From Trematomus loennbergii (taxonomy: Eukaryota > Chordata > Actinopteri > Perciformes > Nototheniidae), in NCBI GenBank assembly GCA_012861695.1, contig JAAOOA010000086.1:3401293-3465292 (forward strand): a DNA stretch of 64,000 nt, read 5' to 3'. Below are positions 11,030 through 22,539 of the stretch, piece after piece. The translations under genes were made by a program, and so were the position numbers. The stretch's first letter is position 1, and every line of letters begins with the position of its first letter. The notes below the pieces were generated by a model, which had not been told where the DNA came from, did no database searches, and worked only from the letters and a program-made list of their open reading frames with translations.

Positions 11030-12960
11030 AACTTCACCATCAGCAGCCAAACACTTCTAAACTGTGCGGTACAGCAATAATTTCTTAGTAATACTAATAC
11101 TTTGACGACTATATGTTAATACTGTACTGTACTACACGTTATATATTGTGGTACAATGTGCACATTTTTACTTTCACTTTTTCGGGCAACCAGTGATTGC
11201 AGCTGTTCCAAGTCCTACGGCGGTCCTATAGAAATATTTTATTCTGATTTATTTGATCTTTTAATTGGCATTTTACTTTAAACTGTTATGTTTGTAAAAT
11301 ATCTTTATTTTTATATATTTTTATCTCACAATCTTACTTTAACTTGTTTTGTTTAAATGAATTATTTTATTGAATTATTTTATTTTAAATGTAGTTCAAT
11401 CCATATAATCATTTTAACTATCTGCAAAAAGATTAAAAAGTTAAAAAAATCCGTTAGAATCTAAACATTTATTTTCTAAAATATCACGTTTCAGTGAAAT
11501 CTGGTTGAAAGAAAATAAACTTCTGAGCTTCTTAGTATGATCCTCCTGGGTAAATGTGTATGCTGGGTTAGATGTAATGGAGGGTTTCACTGCAGGGGTC
11601 CTGAAGCCTAATAGCTGCTCCGGTGGATCTGCTCAGTGCTGACCAGTTACAAGCTGTGGTTTTAATGGGAGCTTCCCAGTGTGGAGCTGTTTGGATTGTG
11701 CTGCATCTCCAAACCTGCTGCGCTCCAAGGTTCAGAAATAATAAAGTGCAGCAGGATGGCTCATCGTAGGTTTTCCCGATATCTCCTCGATGGACTAAAG
11801 CCCTCTCTGTTGACGAACAGCCGCCCATTAAACATGATCAACGTGTGATTAAACTTCTCATAACACTCTTGCACCGCAGATAACCACAACAGAAAGCAGC
11901 ATCTTTAATTACATGAGTCATCACTAACTAGCATGTGAGCTGAATATGAGAAATCTGATATTGTTCTTCTACCTAACAGATCCCTAAAAAAGCACAAGAC
12001 GTTTTATTCTCAATTTCCTTTATGACCCAAAATATTTGAAAAACTTGTATTTTTTGTATATTTTTATATTAGATTCAGTTATCTGGTGATATGTGTTTTT
12101 TTTGTATGTAGATACTGTGATACTTGCAAGTTAAACAGCAGGCAGACACTCAAAAGGAGAGGGCCTTTTTAGGAGAGAAAAGCGTATTTTTTACCGACTC
12201 ATGAGCAGCAAAAAGGATTTCTTCAAGCATGCAGTTCGTCTTCAAACAGCTGAATAAATCTGGAAAATGTAAACTTAAAGAGAACAATTCCCATGATGCC
12301 TTCAAACAACAGAGGCTTGACTTCAAGCTGCGTAAATCCACATTAACAAGTTCATTTTGTATTTCAAATATTTGTATTCAAGCACTGGTGTGGGGGAATA
12401 ACACTTTGGCTTCTGTACCATTGAAACACAGTCATATTGGTGCCTTTATATAGAAATGCTTCTTGGAATTAAAACAAATTGGATATTTGAAACAGGTCAT
12501 GGTGAAAAGTAACTCATACTCATTCAAGTACAATTTTGAGGTACCTTTTCTCCTTTGGGTATTTTAATTTCCGGGTACTTTGTACTTCTATTCCTATTGT
12601 CCACAGTATTCACTGTTACATGTCGGATATGTGTAATATGTAATGTAAAGCGCTTTAATAATAATATTATTATTATCAATTACAATTCAAAGGAAAATAT
12701 TGTCGTTTATACTTTCCTACATGTATTTGATAAATTAAGTTACTCTGAGATTCATATTATTAATAAGGAATATAATCAAGACATATGATGACATATTATA
12801 GGATTAAATACAATTTACGACGCCCATCAAAATCACCGAAGCAGAGACGCGCACCATCTCCCCCGTCTTCATCACCGTGCCTACGTCAACCACCTCCCCC
12901 CTTCAAGAAAGCATCTGCAGTCTCCGAAGCCTGATAAGGATGTGTGTGTACAAAACGCAA
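11030..12960. other. About 1.9 kb without recognisable genes or repeats
   Basis: The stretch is mainly AT-rich. The 11560-11830 segment is more GC-balanced and has a short minus-strand frame, but no known motif. A short ATTATTATTA run at 12665-12675 may be a worn retroposon tail. Confidence 0.4.
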
Positions 12961-13099
12961 CAAACTTTTACTGATATGTGCTGGGTCCAGGCTCAAGGGC
13001 ATATGGCACTCTCAACTCTTTCCAGCACATGCCGGGGCCCTGCCTGCCAGTAGCTTTGCCGATATCTGTGTTGATAGGTAATAGATTAAGAGCGGTAAA

Positions 13100-14406
13100 T
13101 CAGCTTAGAAACAGGAAGTGCTCAAACGTTTGTGTGAGGTTATCAAATTTAGCAGTGATTCCATGTCAGCCACAGCTTGTCACACATTTTTTACTGATAG
13201 TGTATTTAACAAACTTAAACTAGCTTTATTAAATGTCAGGTCTTTGGCAGGAAAAACATTTTTAATCAATGATTTTATCACTGAGCACAATCTCGATTTT
13301 ATGTTTTTAACGGAAACTTGGATTGAACAAAATAACAGTGCAGCTGTTCTTATCGAATCAACCCCTCCCAACTTTAGTTTTATGAGTCAGGAAAGAATGC
13401 ATAAGAAAGGGGGTGGAGTTGCTATTTTGTTCAATGATTCCATTCAATGCAGGAAGACATCTTATGGGGACTTTGCTTCTTTTGAATATGTGGCCCTTCA
13501 GCTGAAATGCTCCTCTCGAGCTCTGTTCCTAAATATCTATAGACCACCCAAATACTGTGCAAGCTTTTTTGATGATTTTACTGAACTGCTGTCTATAGTG
13601 TGTATTGACTTTGACCGTTAGTCATTGTTGGTGATTTTAACATCCATGTTGACAACCCCCAGGACAGAGGGGCTAAAGAACTGTTTTGTGTTCTTGATAA
13701 CTATGGACTGACTCAGCATGTGGCGGAGCCCACGCACAATAAGGGGCACACTCTGGACTTAATTATCTCAAAGGGTCTGAATATCTCAAAGGTTGTGGTG
13801 ACTGATGTTGCACTCTCTGATCATTCCTGTGTTTTCTTTGAGAGCTCTATTTCTGTTCACAAAAATGTTCAGAAAGAGGTAACCACAAAGCGATATTTAA
13901 CAGAATACTAGGGAAATGTTTACTCATAATTTTTCCCACACTTGCCCCTGCTAACATCTCAGTAAATGAGCTAGTAGATCATTTTAATTCAAAAATTAAA
14001 AATGTTATAGATACCATTGCTCCAACTAAGGTAAAGGAAGTGATTGCAAGAAAATATCTCCATGGAGAAAGGCCATGACCGTGAGAACAGAAAAAAGAGA
14101 GTGTCGAAAAGCTGAACGTAGGTGGCGAAAAACAAATCTCCAGGTTCACTTTGAAATCTATAAAGAGAGACTTGGCCTTTATAATTTGGAATTGAAAAAC
14201 GCACGACAGTCTTTCTTCTCTGACATCATTACCAAAAACAAAAACAACGCACGTGCCTTGTTTGCTACCGTCGACAGACTAACAAACCCCCCAAAAGACT
14301 TTTCTTTTTGTCGCTGCTTTTAATTGAACTATTCACATCTTAAACTGCACTGTAACTTATATTCATGTTTTTTTTATTTTAATGTTTATTTGATTATCTT
14401 TGCTTT
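13100..14406 (+). pseudogene. L2/CR1-type LINE: apurinic endonuclease domain, RT deleted
   Basis: ORF2 of a non-LTR retrotransposon would encode an APE-type endonuclease followed by reverse transcriptase. From 13219 the frame reads 'LNVRSLAGKTFLINDF' and 'LDFMFLTETW' (catalytic Glu in TETW), then 'ALFLNIYRPP'. After a one-base frameshift near 13620 come the GDFNIH and LSDHS motifs of the same fold (catalytic Asp, Asn and His). Further frameshifts follow. Around 14300 the sequence passes from the linker after the endonuclease directly into a 3' UTR-like stretch, so the RT domain was deleted. The 3' UTR is split by the piggyBac-like element at 14411 and resumes at 16795. Confidence 0.82.
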
Positions 14407-15094
14407 TTAACCTGTTAAGCACCAAGCCTGTTTTTCATGTTTCAGGCTCGAAAATGACATGCCCAAAACAAATGACTACAACTTAACTTCTAAAAGGGTT
14501 ATATGAATAATTTCTTTTATCAAAGCAAGGTTACATCTGTGAGTTGGATGTAGAAGTGTCAGAATCAATATAGATGTTTTTTATTTAAAGAAAATTCAGA
14601 TTTTACATAGTAAAAAAACTGTAAATTATAGTGTCCGTCCAAAAATTCTTTTTTACAGATAGTGAAAACTACCCTTGGATGATGGGTTAGTAGACTAAAA
14701 GCTTTAGGAATCCAAAGTACAACATATAATAAGTACCCTGTATCAAGATTGATGCAAAACAAGTGACATTTTACCTTTTTAGAGAGGTTTAGCCAAAACC
14801 ACCCCACCTCTGAGGTGATTTGGGTGAAAATGTTTTTTTTTTCCATATCTCTGGCCCCCCTTGGTCGATTTTGATGGTTGACACCTCTTTCTGACCGTTA
14901 GAGCCAATAGAATCGAAGGGGGAGGCCCCCACACAGACATGTTGTGAAGAGAAAAGGTGGAGGCTGCGCGCATGTAATTTTGCGTCAGAGTGGACCTATC
15001 TCTAGCTCTGACATTTGGAAACGAAAAAGCAGTTGTATTGCTTATGGATTATCAGAAATCATTTCAAAGACGACACAGACACATTGGATTAACC

Positions 15095-16301
15095 CAGTGG
15101 TTCTCAAACATTTTCTGTCATTCCCCACTTTGAACAGGTGGGCCTTTTCAAGCCCCACCTGTTCCTCATCGCTCCAATAAAATGGTAGGCCAAGCTTAAA
15201 ATTGTCAAATGTATCGTTCTATAGCAGGGGTCTCCAACCTTTTTTAGGATGAGAGCTACTTAAAAAAAATAAAACAAGTCGTGAGCTACTTTTACTGCTC
15301 TTTTTTTTGTTTTTGCTGTGTATATATTTAGCACATTTTAACATTATGATATGCTTACCTTTAACCTTCGTTTGCTATTTGGGTCTGTGGGACCCCTTTT
15401 GAGTGTTTACTAAAAGAAAATGTATGCAATTAAATTATTTTAACCTGTTTTATTTGGGGGTGGACCTCACCTCCCCTAGGGGGGTCCGGGGGCATGCACC
15501 CCGGGAAGATGTTTTTTTAAATGTTGAAGTGAAATGCATCAATCTGGTGCACTTTGAGCACAGCATGAATTGATGGATACAGCTCTCAACACTCAGATGA
15601 AAGGGAGCTGTATACTTTTCAATTATCCAAACATCTTTAGAATATGATCACAACCAATAACAAATCATTTAAACTGGTTTATTCTTATCTTATGTTACCT
15701 AGTTAGCATTCTTTCTTTTTATTTATGCATATTTTACTAATCACTCCCCTTTTAAACTGTTCTTTTTTTTTTTTTACTGTCCTACAGTACACATTGGAAT
15801 GATTTCTTACTTTATTTTTTACAACTAGGCTATATTAAATAGATAAACACATTGCTTTTCTTCCCGACTGCAACGCTGTTGTGTGTGTGTGATAGATTTT
15901 TACACATGTCTGTAAATGATTTTGGTTTCAGATGTGTGTGTGAGAGCAGGCTCGGATTGGCCATCGGGAGATTCGGGACTTTTCCCGGTGGCCCGCTGCC
16001 GTTGGTGGGCTGCTGCCGTTGGCATAGGCGTGGACTTTCACAGCGCCGCTGCGCTGGTACCGCATCCGCCGCAAACACCCGCCGTTGCGAGGCTGCGGCA
16101 CTGTGAAAGTCCACCGCCGTTGCGAGTCTCCGGCTGTAACAGTCCACTACCGCCCGCAAGGACCTAGGTTTGATTCTGGCCTGAGGTCCAAAAAATGTAT
16201 TTAATTTTTTAAATCTCCCGTTCATTGCGTCCATTCGCGACCCACCTATCACATCTCTGCGCCCCACCAGTGGGGCGCGCCCCACACTTTGAGAAACACT
16301 G
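15095..16301. mobile_element. hAT (Charlie-type ends), TSD gattaacc, 1,207 bp
   Basis: The TSD GATTAACC lies at 15087-15094 and 16302-16309. The ends are CAGTGGTTCTCAAAC on the left and GTTTGAGA-type on the right (tttgagaaacactg), the classic Charlie-like hAT terminus. The uninterrupted target is visible in copy 2 of the host element, as 'ataggttaatctaatatg' around 21465-21483, which confirms the insertion. Internally it carries another hAT-style end (caggggtctccaacc at 15231), the repeat shared with 2718-2945, and a GC-rich region at 15950-16150. No transposase domain is recognised. Confidence 0.93.
15231..15300 (+). repeat. Orphan hAT left end inside another hAT
   Basis: The sequence caggggtctccaacctttt followed by 'gagctact' is a well-known hAT left terminus, but no matching right end or TSD is present within the surrounding hAT. 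It was probably captured, or is half of a deleted nested element. Confidence 0.5.
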
Positions 16302-16794
16302 GATTAACCTATGGATTAACTGCAGCATCGTTTTTTTTATCGTTTTAATGCCATTGAAGACCAGTTTTGACCAAGGTAAGCCATGTTAGCGTTTCTAGCT
16401 ACCTAGCTCCACATGTTATGATGTACGCTTTCGTTTATAGCGTCGCAAATGTTTATCACTGAGTGTTGAGGTGGGCACCCCCAGATTCTGTGTCTCCAGC
16501 TGATGCAAAACGAGTGGTTGGCTGTGCATCTAGGATAAGTAATAAGGGAGTTAGGAGTGAGTTAAGTGCAGAGATAGGTTACATTTTTCGCTCGTGGCTA
16601 ATTCAGAGGCTGAGTGTAGCATTGTGGGTTTTTTTTGGAAAAAAAATTAAAAAGATCAGTTAGCTGAGTTTCTTCCCGTTACATGGATATAAAACATTCA
16701 TAGTTTATTAAATATTAAGATTCCTTAGACGTTGTTTCCTGCAAATGACGCGTTTATCCGCCCGGTACCGGGGGGATGGTGCGTAACAGGTTAA

Positions 16795-16901
16795 TGACTG
16801 ATTTTAAATGCTATTTTCTGAATGTCTTTCATTTTTTGTAAAGCACTTTGAATTGCCTTGTGTTGAAAGGTGCTATATAAATAAACTTGCCTTGCCTTGC
16901 C
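16795..16901 (+). repeat. 3' end of the LINE split at 14406
   Basis: Following the TTAA the sequence continues as a LINE 3' UTR: 'gtaaagcactttgaattgcc', then 'tgctatataaataaac', then a (TTGCC)n tail. Joining 14406 to 16795 gives a continuous LINE 3' UTR, so the two parts belong together. Confidence 0.7.
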
Positions 16902-19511
16902 TGGCAAAGCCCCGGGGGTGGATGAGATCCGCCCAGAAATGCTGAAGGCTCTGGGTGTTGAGGGACTGTCATGGTTGACACGTCTCATCAATCGTGGAAA
17001 CAGTACCGAAGGAGTGGCAGACCGGGTGGTGGTTCCCCTTTTCAAAAAGGGGGATCAGAGGGTGTGTGCCAATTACAGAGGCATCACACTACTCAGCCTC
17101 CCGGGAAAGTTTACTCTAAGGTACTCGAAAGGAGGGTCAGGCCGATTGTCGAACCTCAGATTGAGGAGGAACAATGCGGATTCCGTCCTGGTCGTGGAAC
17201 GACGGATCAGCTTTTTACTCTCGCAAGGATCCTGGAGGGGGCCTGGGAGTACGCTTATCCGGTCTACATGGGTTTTGTCGACTTGGAGAAGGGGTATGAC
17301 CGAGTTCCCAGGGAGTTACTGTGAGAGGTGCTGCAGGAGTATGGGGTGAGGGGGTCTCTACTCCGGGCCATCCAATCTCTGTACTCCCAAAGCGAGAGCT
17401 GTGTCCGGGTCCTCGGCAGTAAGTAGGACCCATTTCCGGTGAGGGTTGGCCTCCGCCAGGGCTGCGCTTTGTCACCAATCCTGTTTGTAATATACATGAT
17501 AGGATTTCGAGGCATAGTCGTGGGGGAGGGGGTCTGCAGTTCGGTGGACTAAGGATTGCACCACTGCTTTTTGCAAATGATGTGGTTCTAATGGCTTCAT
17601 CGGTCTGTGACCTTCAGCACTCACTGGATCGGTTCGCAACCGAGTGTGAAGCCCCTCTTACCTGTGGGGTTCCCCAAGGCTCGATTCTGGGCCCCATCCT
17701 TTTTCTACTGTACATACTGCCCCTAGGTTCAATTCTCACAAAACATAATATTCCCTTCCACTGCTACGCCGACGATGTACAGATATATCTGCCTCTCAAA
17801 GCAAATGTCAAACACTCACTACAGCAGTTGATGGACTGCTTAACAGAGATAAAATCCTGGCTGAGCAAAAACTTTCTCAACCTCAACGAGAGCAAGACTG
17901 AGGTCATCTTTTTTGGACCCAAACCTCCAGCCTCTCCGGGTGATATTCTGGGCTCTCTCAAAAAAATGAACCTTGGAGTGACCTTCACTAGCACTTTTAA
18001 ATTCGACAAGCAGGTCAGCACTGTAGTCAAATCCTGCTTTTTTTAAATAAGACTATTGGCCAAAACCAAGTCGTATTTATCTTTTAATGACTTAGAAAGG
18101 GTTATTAACGCCTTTGTTACCTCAAGACTGGACTATTGCAACGCTCTGTATGTGGGTATGGACCAGGCCTCAATTAAACGCCTGCAGCTAGTCCAAAACG
18201 CAGCTGCACGTTTGCTGACTGGCCACAAAAAGCATGACCACATCACCCCAATTCTGGCCTCACTACACTGGCTTCCAGTTCGGTTCAGAATTGATTTTAA
18301 AATCCTTTTATTTGTTTTTAAAGCACTAAATGGGCTGGCTCCGGCCTATATAGCTGAACTCCTCCAGCGCTACACCCCAGCCAGAGCTTTAAGGTCTGCT
18401 GACCAGCTGCTGCTGGTAGTGCCCAAGACCAGGCTTAAAACCCGAGGGCACCGAGCCTTCGCAGCAGCTGGCCCTAGGCTCTGGAACACTCTGCCCCTCC
18501 ATGTGAGGTCGGCCCAGACCCTAGGGGTTTTTAAATCTACACTAAAAACACACTTCTTCTCTCTGGCCTTCTAGTTAGAGCGGAGTACGACTCCTGACTT
18601 TTCCTTGTTTTTTATTTAAAATGTTTTATATATATCTGTTGTAATTTATTGTCTTTTATTGTGATTGTAGTAATGTGTTTTTATTACATGTACAGCACTT
18701 TGGCTCGACCAAAAATCGCTTTTAAATGTGCTTTATAAATAAATATGGATTTGTTTTGATTTTATTTGAAGCGGCTGGGATGAGGATCAGCACCTCCAAA
18801 TCTGAGGCCATGGTTCTCAGCAGGAAACCGATGGACTGTCCACTCCAAGTAGGGAATGAGTCCTTACCCCAAGTGAAGGAGTTCAAGTATCTCGGGATCT
18901 TGTTCTCGAGTGAGGGAACAATGGAGCGTGAGATGGGACGGAGAATCGGAGCAGCGGGAGCGGTACTGCAGTCGCTTTACCGCACCGTTGTGACAAAAAG
19001 AGAGCTGAGCTAGAAGGCAAAGCTCTCTGTCTACCGGGCCATTTTCGTTCCTACCCTCACCTATGGTCATGAAGGATGGGTCATGACCGAAAGAACGAGA
19101 TCGCGGATACAAGCGGCCGAGATGGGTTTTCTCCGCAGGGTGGCTGGCGTCTCCCTTAGGGATAAGGTGAGAAGTTCAGTCATCCGGAAGGGACTCAGAG
19201 TTGAACCACTCCTCCTTCGTGTCGAAAGGAGCCAGTTGAGGTGGTTCGGGCACCTAGTAAGGATGCCACCTGGGCGCCTCCCTAGGGAGGTGTTCCAGGC
19301 ACGTCCAGCTGGGAAGAGACCAAGGGGTAGATCTAGGACCAGGTGGTGGGATTATATCTCTTCGCTGGCCTGGGAGCGCCTTGGGATCCCCCGGTCAGAG
19401 CTGGTTGATGTGGCCAGGGAAAAGAAAGTTTGGGGCTCTCTGCTGGAATTGCTGGAACTGCTACCCCCGCGACCCGACCACGGATAAGCGGGAGAAGATG
19501 GATGGATGGAT
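16902..19511 (+). pseudogene. Rex3-like (RTE clade) LINE reverse transcriptase, split by an L2 LINE
   Basis: The element is 5'-truncated. RT motifs run across several frames: 'KAPGVDEIRPEML', 'YRGITLLS', 'CGFRPGRGTTDQLF', 'YMGFVDLEKGYDRVPRELL' and '[13 protein letters not shown]'. The catalytic box is present but reads FANDVV instead of FADDVV, so a metal-binding Asp is lost. After the L2 insertion (17653-18766) it resumes with 'MRISTSKSEAMVLSRK', 'FKYLGILFSSEG', 'LTYGHEGWVMTERTRSRIQA' and 'RSQLRWFGHLVRMP'. It ends with (GATG)n at 19496-19516, a tail reported for fish Rex3 elements. A stop (gagctgagctag, near 19012) and frameshifts confirm it is dead. Confidence 0.85.
17653..18766 (+). pseudogene. 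L2-type LINE, 5'-truncated, inserted into the Rex3-like LINE
   Basis: The direct repeat TGAAGC occurs at 17647-17652 and 18767-18772. Joining across it restores the Rex3-like reading '..ECEAAGMRIST'. The protein begins inside the RT domain with [13 protein letters not shown] and keeps the intact catalytic motif [10 protein letters not shown]. One frameshift at a T-run (about 18043) separates it from a second open block (18056-18574) with 'LDYCNALYVGM', 'LQLVQNAAARLLTG', 'HWLPVRFRIDFKILLFVFKA' and 'RLWNTLPLHVR'. A 3' UTR with 'cagcactttggctcgacc' follows. This 3' end recurs at 35716-35860. It is the best-preserved LINE in the window, but truncated. Confidence 0.9.
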
Positions 19512-19699
19512 GGATGCCTTGCCTTGCCTTACAAACTCGCAGCATAAACACATTTATTCATCAATAATTATTATCCCATGATGAGAAAAAAAGAGGAATT
19601 ATTTCATACAATTCATGATACTTGCTTCTTGATTAATTCTCCTTTGTTTGCTTCCTTTGGTTTCAGACGCTGAAAAAAGTTATTTAATGTTATAATTAA
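19512..19699. repeat. Segment duplicated at 5434-5626
   Basis: Nearly identical to 5442-5626, beginning GCCTTGCCTTGCC right after the Rex3-like (GATG)n tail and ending at the TTAA before MITE copy C. Its last part ('gctgaaaaaagttatttaat') resembles the end of palindromic MITE P, so part of it may be the left end of the P copy that follows. Confidence 0.8.
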
Positions 19700-20079
19700 A
19701 GGTAGGGTAGGTAAGTTTGAGAAACCGGCTCGAGATACACTTTTTGTTATATTCCATGGAATGCTCTAAACATCCCGATAGCAATGAATATCTTAAGTGC
19801 TTTGACAAAAAATCCATAAAAAAATGTCAACTGTGGAAGCCGTAATACTGTAAAAAGTACGACCAATCATTTTAGCCGGCCCGGCTAAAATAACTGGATG
19901 GCCTACCTGCCTGTCAGCCTTCCATCTATGCACAAACTTATCTTGTGCCCTCATTGGTCATGTGCGCTTCGTGTGTGTTGGAGGAGGGGCTCTATAAGGA
20001 AGTGGCAGATTTTCTCCGGTTGTGTATTTTCAAATTCTAGCGATCTCGAGTCGGTTTCTCAAACTTACCTACCCTAACT
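19700..20079. mobile_element. TTAA MITE, copy C (380 bp)
   Basis: TTAA flanks lie at 19696-19699 and 20080-20083, with the same long terminal inverted repeats and body as copies A and B. It appears to sit in the left end of palindromic MITE P copy 2, because P-like sequence is found on both sides of it. Confidence 0.88.
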
Positions 20080-20532
20080 TTAAATGTTTTATGTCAACAA
20101 ATTCCACATAGCAGTATTAGGGTTATTGAAAGCAATAATATTAAAGGTCCCATGTCATGGCCATTTCTACTGTTTTTATGCGGCACCGGCTTGAACAGGT
20201 CATGTGATCTGATCACGCTGGCGTGACGGTCGATTCCAAAGGGTTAAAGGAGACATGTCATGGCCATTTCCACTGATCATAATTCCATTGTTGAGGTATA
20301 CTAGAATTTATTTAAATTGTGCAATTTTCCAAAATCACATTGGTTTCTCATACAGCATCTCTGTATAGTATGTGTATTCACCAGGTATTCACTCTCTGTC
20401 CTAAACGGCTTGTTGGAGCTCCTGCCCCCCCCTCCCTGTGAGCCCAGTGTGCTCTGATTGATCGGGACGTTGCGAGGCTCGTTGCTGCTCGCCGCTGCTG
20501 CGAACTGCTGCGAGGAGCGGACAGGTTTCCGG

Positions 20533-22331
20533 TAGGGTTGCACGATTTGGGGAAATAATCTAATTGTGATTTTTCTGACAGATATTGCGATTGCGATTAG
20601 ATTTGCGATATTTGTTTTTAAGCGACCCAACGGAAGTTCATTGTAAAATGCGGCCATATCTCCAGCTAGGAAGGTCGTATCAACGTGCTCCCGTCTCTAG
20701 CACGTTCGCAGCTCCAGCTACGAGTGAAAGAACTAAACTTACATGAAACTTCCGTTGGGTTGCTATAAAGTCAAGCTTCAGTTTAAGATTCACCCTGTAA
20801 TAGATGTAAAACATGTGATGGAGCATTACTAACCTGACCCAGATGGTTTGTTTCACCAAACCATCTAGGAAAGCTCCATTGGAAGCCATTTGGAAAAGTA
20901 TTTAAAAAATACTTGGCAGTTGATTGGATCAATCTGTCTATCACCTTCTATCATGGGCCACTTCTGATTGGTTAACCTGTTAAGCCCGAGAGACCCCGGT
21001 ACCGGGGCACTGCCGCAACATCTTGCAGGAAACATGTCTGAGGGCATGTTCATTTAATAAAACTATGAATGTTTTATATCCATGTAACGGGAAGAAACTC
21101 ATCTAACTGATCATTTTTTTTTTTTTTTCAAAAGAAAACCCACAATGCTAACACTGAGCCTCTGAATTAGCAACGAGCGAAAAATGCTAACACACCTTAC
21201 TGCACCGAAAATCACTCACAAAACCTTATTATTGATCTTTTCACCACATCCAACACATCGATTCACATCGTGAGGTGACACAAAATCTATTGACACCGAC
21301 ATTACCACTGAATTATACGTATTTGCGACGTTATAAGCAAAAACGGACATGAAAACAGGTGACGCTAGGTAGCTAAAAATGCTAAAATGTTTACCTTGGC
21401 TCTGTAGTCTCTCCAAAGTGGTCTTCAATGGCATTAAAACGATAAAAACGCTACTGAAGTTAATCCATAGGTTAATCTAATATGTCTGTGTCCCTTTGAA
21501 ATGATTTCTGATAATCCATAAGCATTAAAACTGCTTTTCCGTTTCCAGATGTCAAAGCTAGAGATCTGATTGAAAATGACATGCGCGAAGCCCCCACCTT
21601 TTCTCTTCACAACGTGTGTGTGGGGGGACTCCCCCTTCGATTCTATTGGCTCTAACGGTCAGAAAGAGGTGTCAACCATCAAAATCGAGCAAAGGGGGGC
21701 CAGAGATATGGAAAATCCACCCAAATGACCCCAGAAGTGGTTTATTTTTGCTAATCTCTCTAAAAATGTCAAATGTCACTTGTTTTGCATCAATCTTGAT
21801 ACAGGGTACTTATTATATGTTGTACTTTGGATTCCTAAAGCTTTTAGTCTACTAACCCATCATCCAAGGGTGGTTTTCACTATAAGTAAAAAAATTTTTG
21901 GACGGACACTATAATTTACAGTTTTTACTATGTAAAATCTGAATTTTCTTTAAAATAAAAAACATCTATATTGATTCTGACTTTTCTACATCCAACTCAC
22001 AGGTTTATCATTACTTTGAGAAAAAAAATTATGAATTTAACCCTTTTAGAAGGGAAGATATGGTCATTTGTTCTGGGAATGTCATTTTCGAGCCTGAGAC
22101 CTGAAAAACAGGCTCAGGGCTTAACAGGTTAACAATGACTGGTAGATGTGGAGCACAGCACTTCTGATTGGTGTGGATGACTGACACACAAGAAGAAAAA
22201 AAAATTAAAAACTCTTTTTTTTTTAAACAAAAAATAATTGCAGGCTTTGCGATTTCATAATTGCATCATTTCATAATTGCATCATTTAAAATCGCGATTT
22301 CGATTTAAAATCGATTAATCGTTCAGCCCTA
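20533..22331. mobile_element. hAT (TAGGG.TG ends), TSD gtttccgg, 1,799 bp
   Basis: The TSD GTTTCCGG lies at 20525-20532 and 22332-22339. The ends are TAGGGTTGCACGATT on the left and AATCGTTCAGCCCTA on the right, with 'gcgatt' repeats near both termini. It has no coding exon that I recognise and contains the piggyBac-like copy 2, so its own length is about 640 bp. Confidence 0.92.
20976..22128. mobile_element. piggyBac-like TTAA element, copy 2 (1,153 bp)
   Basis: TTAA flanks lie at 20972-20975 and 22129-22132. The ends are CCTGTTAAGC and GCTTAACAGG, an inverted pair. The sequence is intact relative to copy 1 and shows the empty site for the hAT in copy 1. Subterminal 'aggctc' and 'gagcctg' motifs flank the right end. 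A third, partial copy lies at 57493-59805. Confidence 0.9.
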
Positions 22332-22539
22332 GTTTCCGGGTCCGCGATACAGCGAGACACAGCGAAACTCATCCTGAGCACACACAAACACTCACAGCCG
22401 AAGTAAAAACAATAAGTGTGGCTTGATATTGAGTAAGAAAAAGTTTTATAACGCTGTGAGAATGGGTCGGCGGAGAGCATATCTCCGCGATCCCAACTCG
22501 TCTATTACCAGCGTTCAGGGAGCTCTATGCAAGTCAATT

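Larger units (their letters stand above)
14411..16790. mobile_element. piggyBac-like TTAA element, copy 1 (contains a hAT)
   Basis: The element is flanked by TTAA at 14407-14410 and 16791-16794. Its ends begin CCTGTTAAGC on the left and finish GTAACAGG on the right. Removing the nested hAT and its duplicated 8 bp leaves about 1,165 bp, close to the 1,153 bp of copy 2 (20976-22128), to which it is inverted. The CC terminus and TTAA site fit piggyBac. No transposase is seen, so it is non-autonomous. It interrupts the 3' UTR of the LINE at 13100. Confidence 0.88.
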
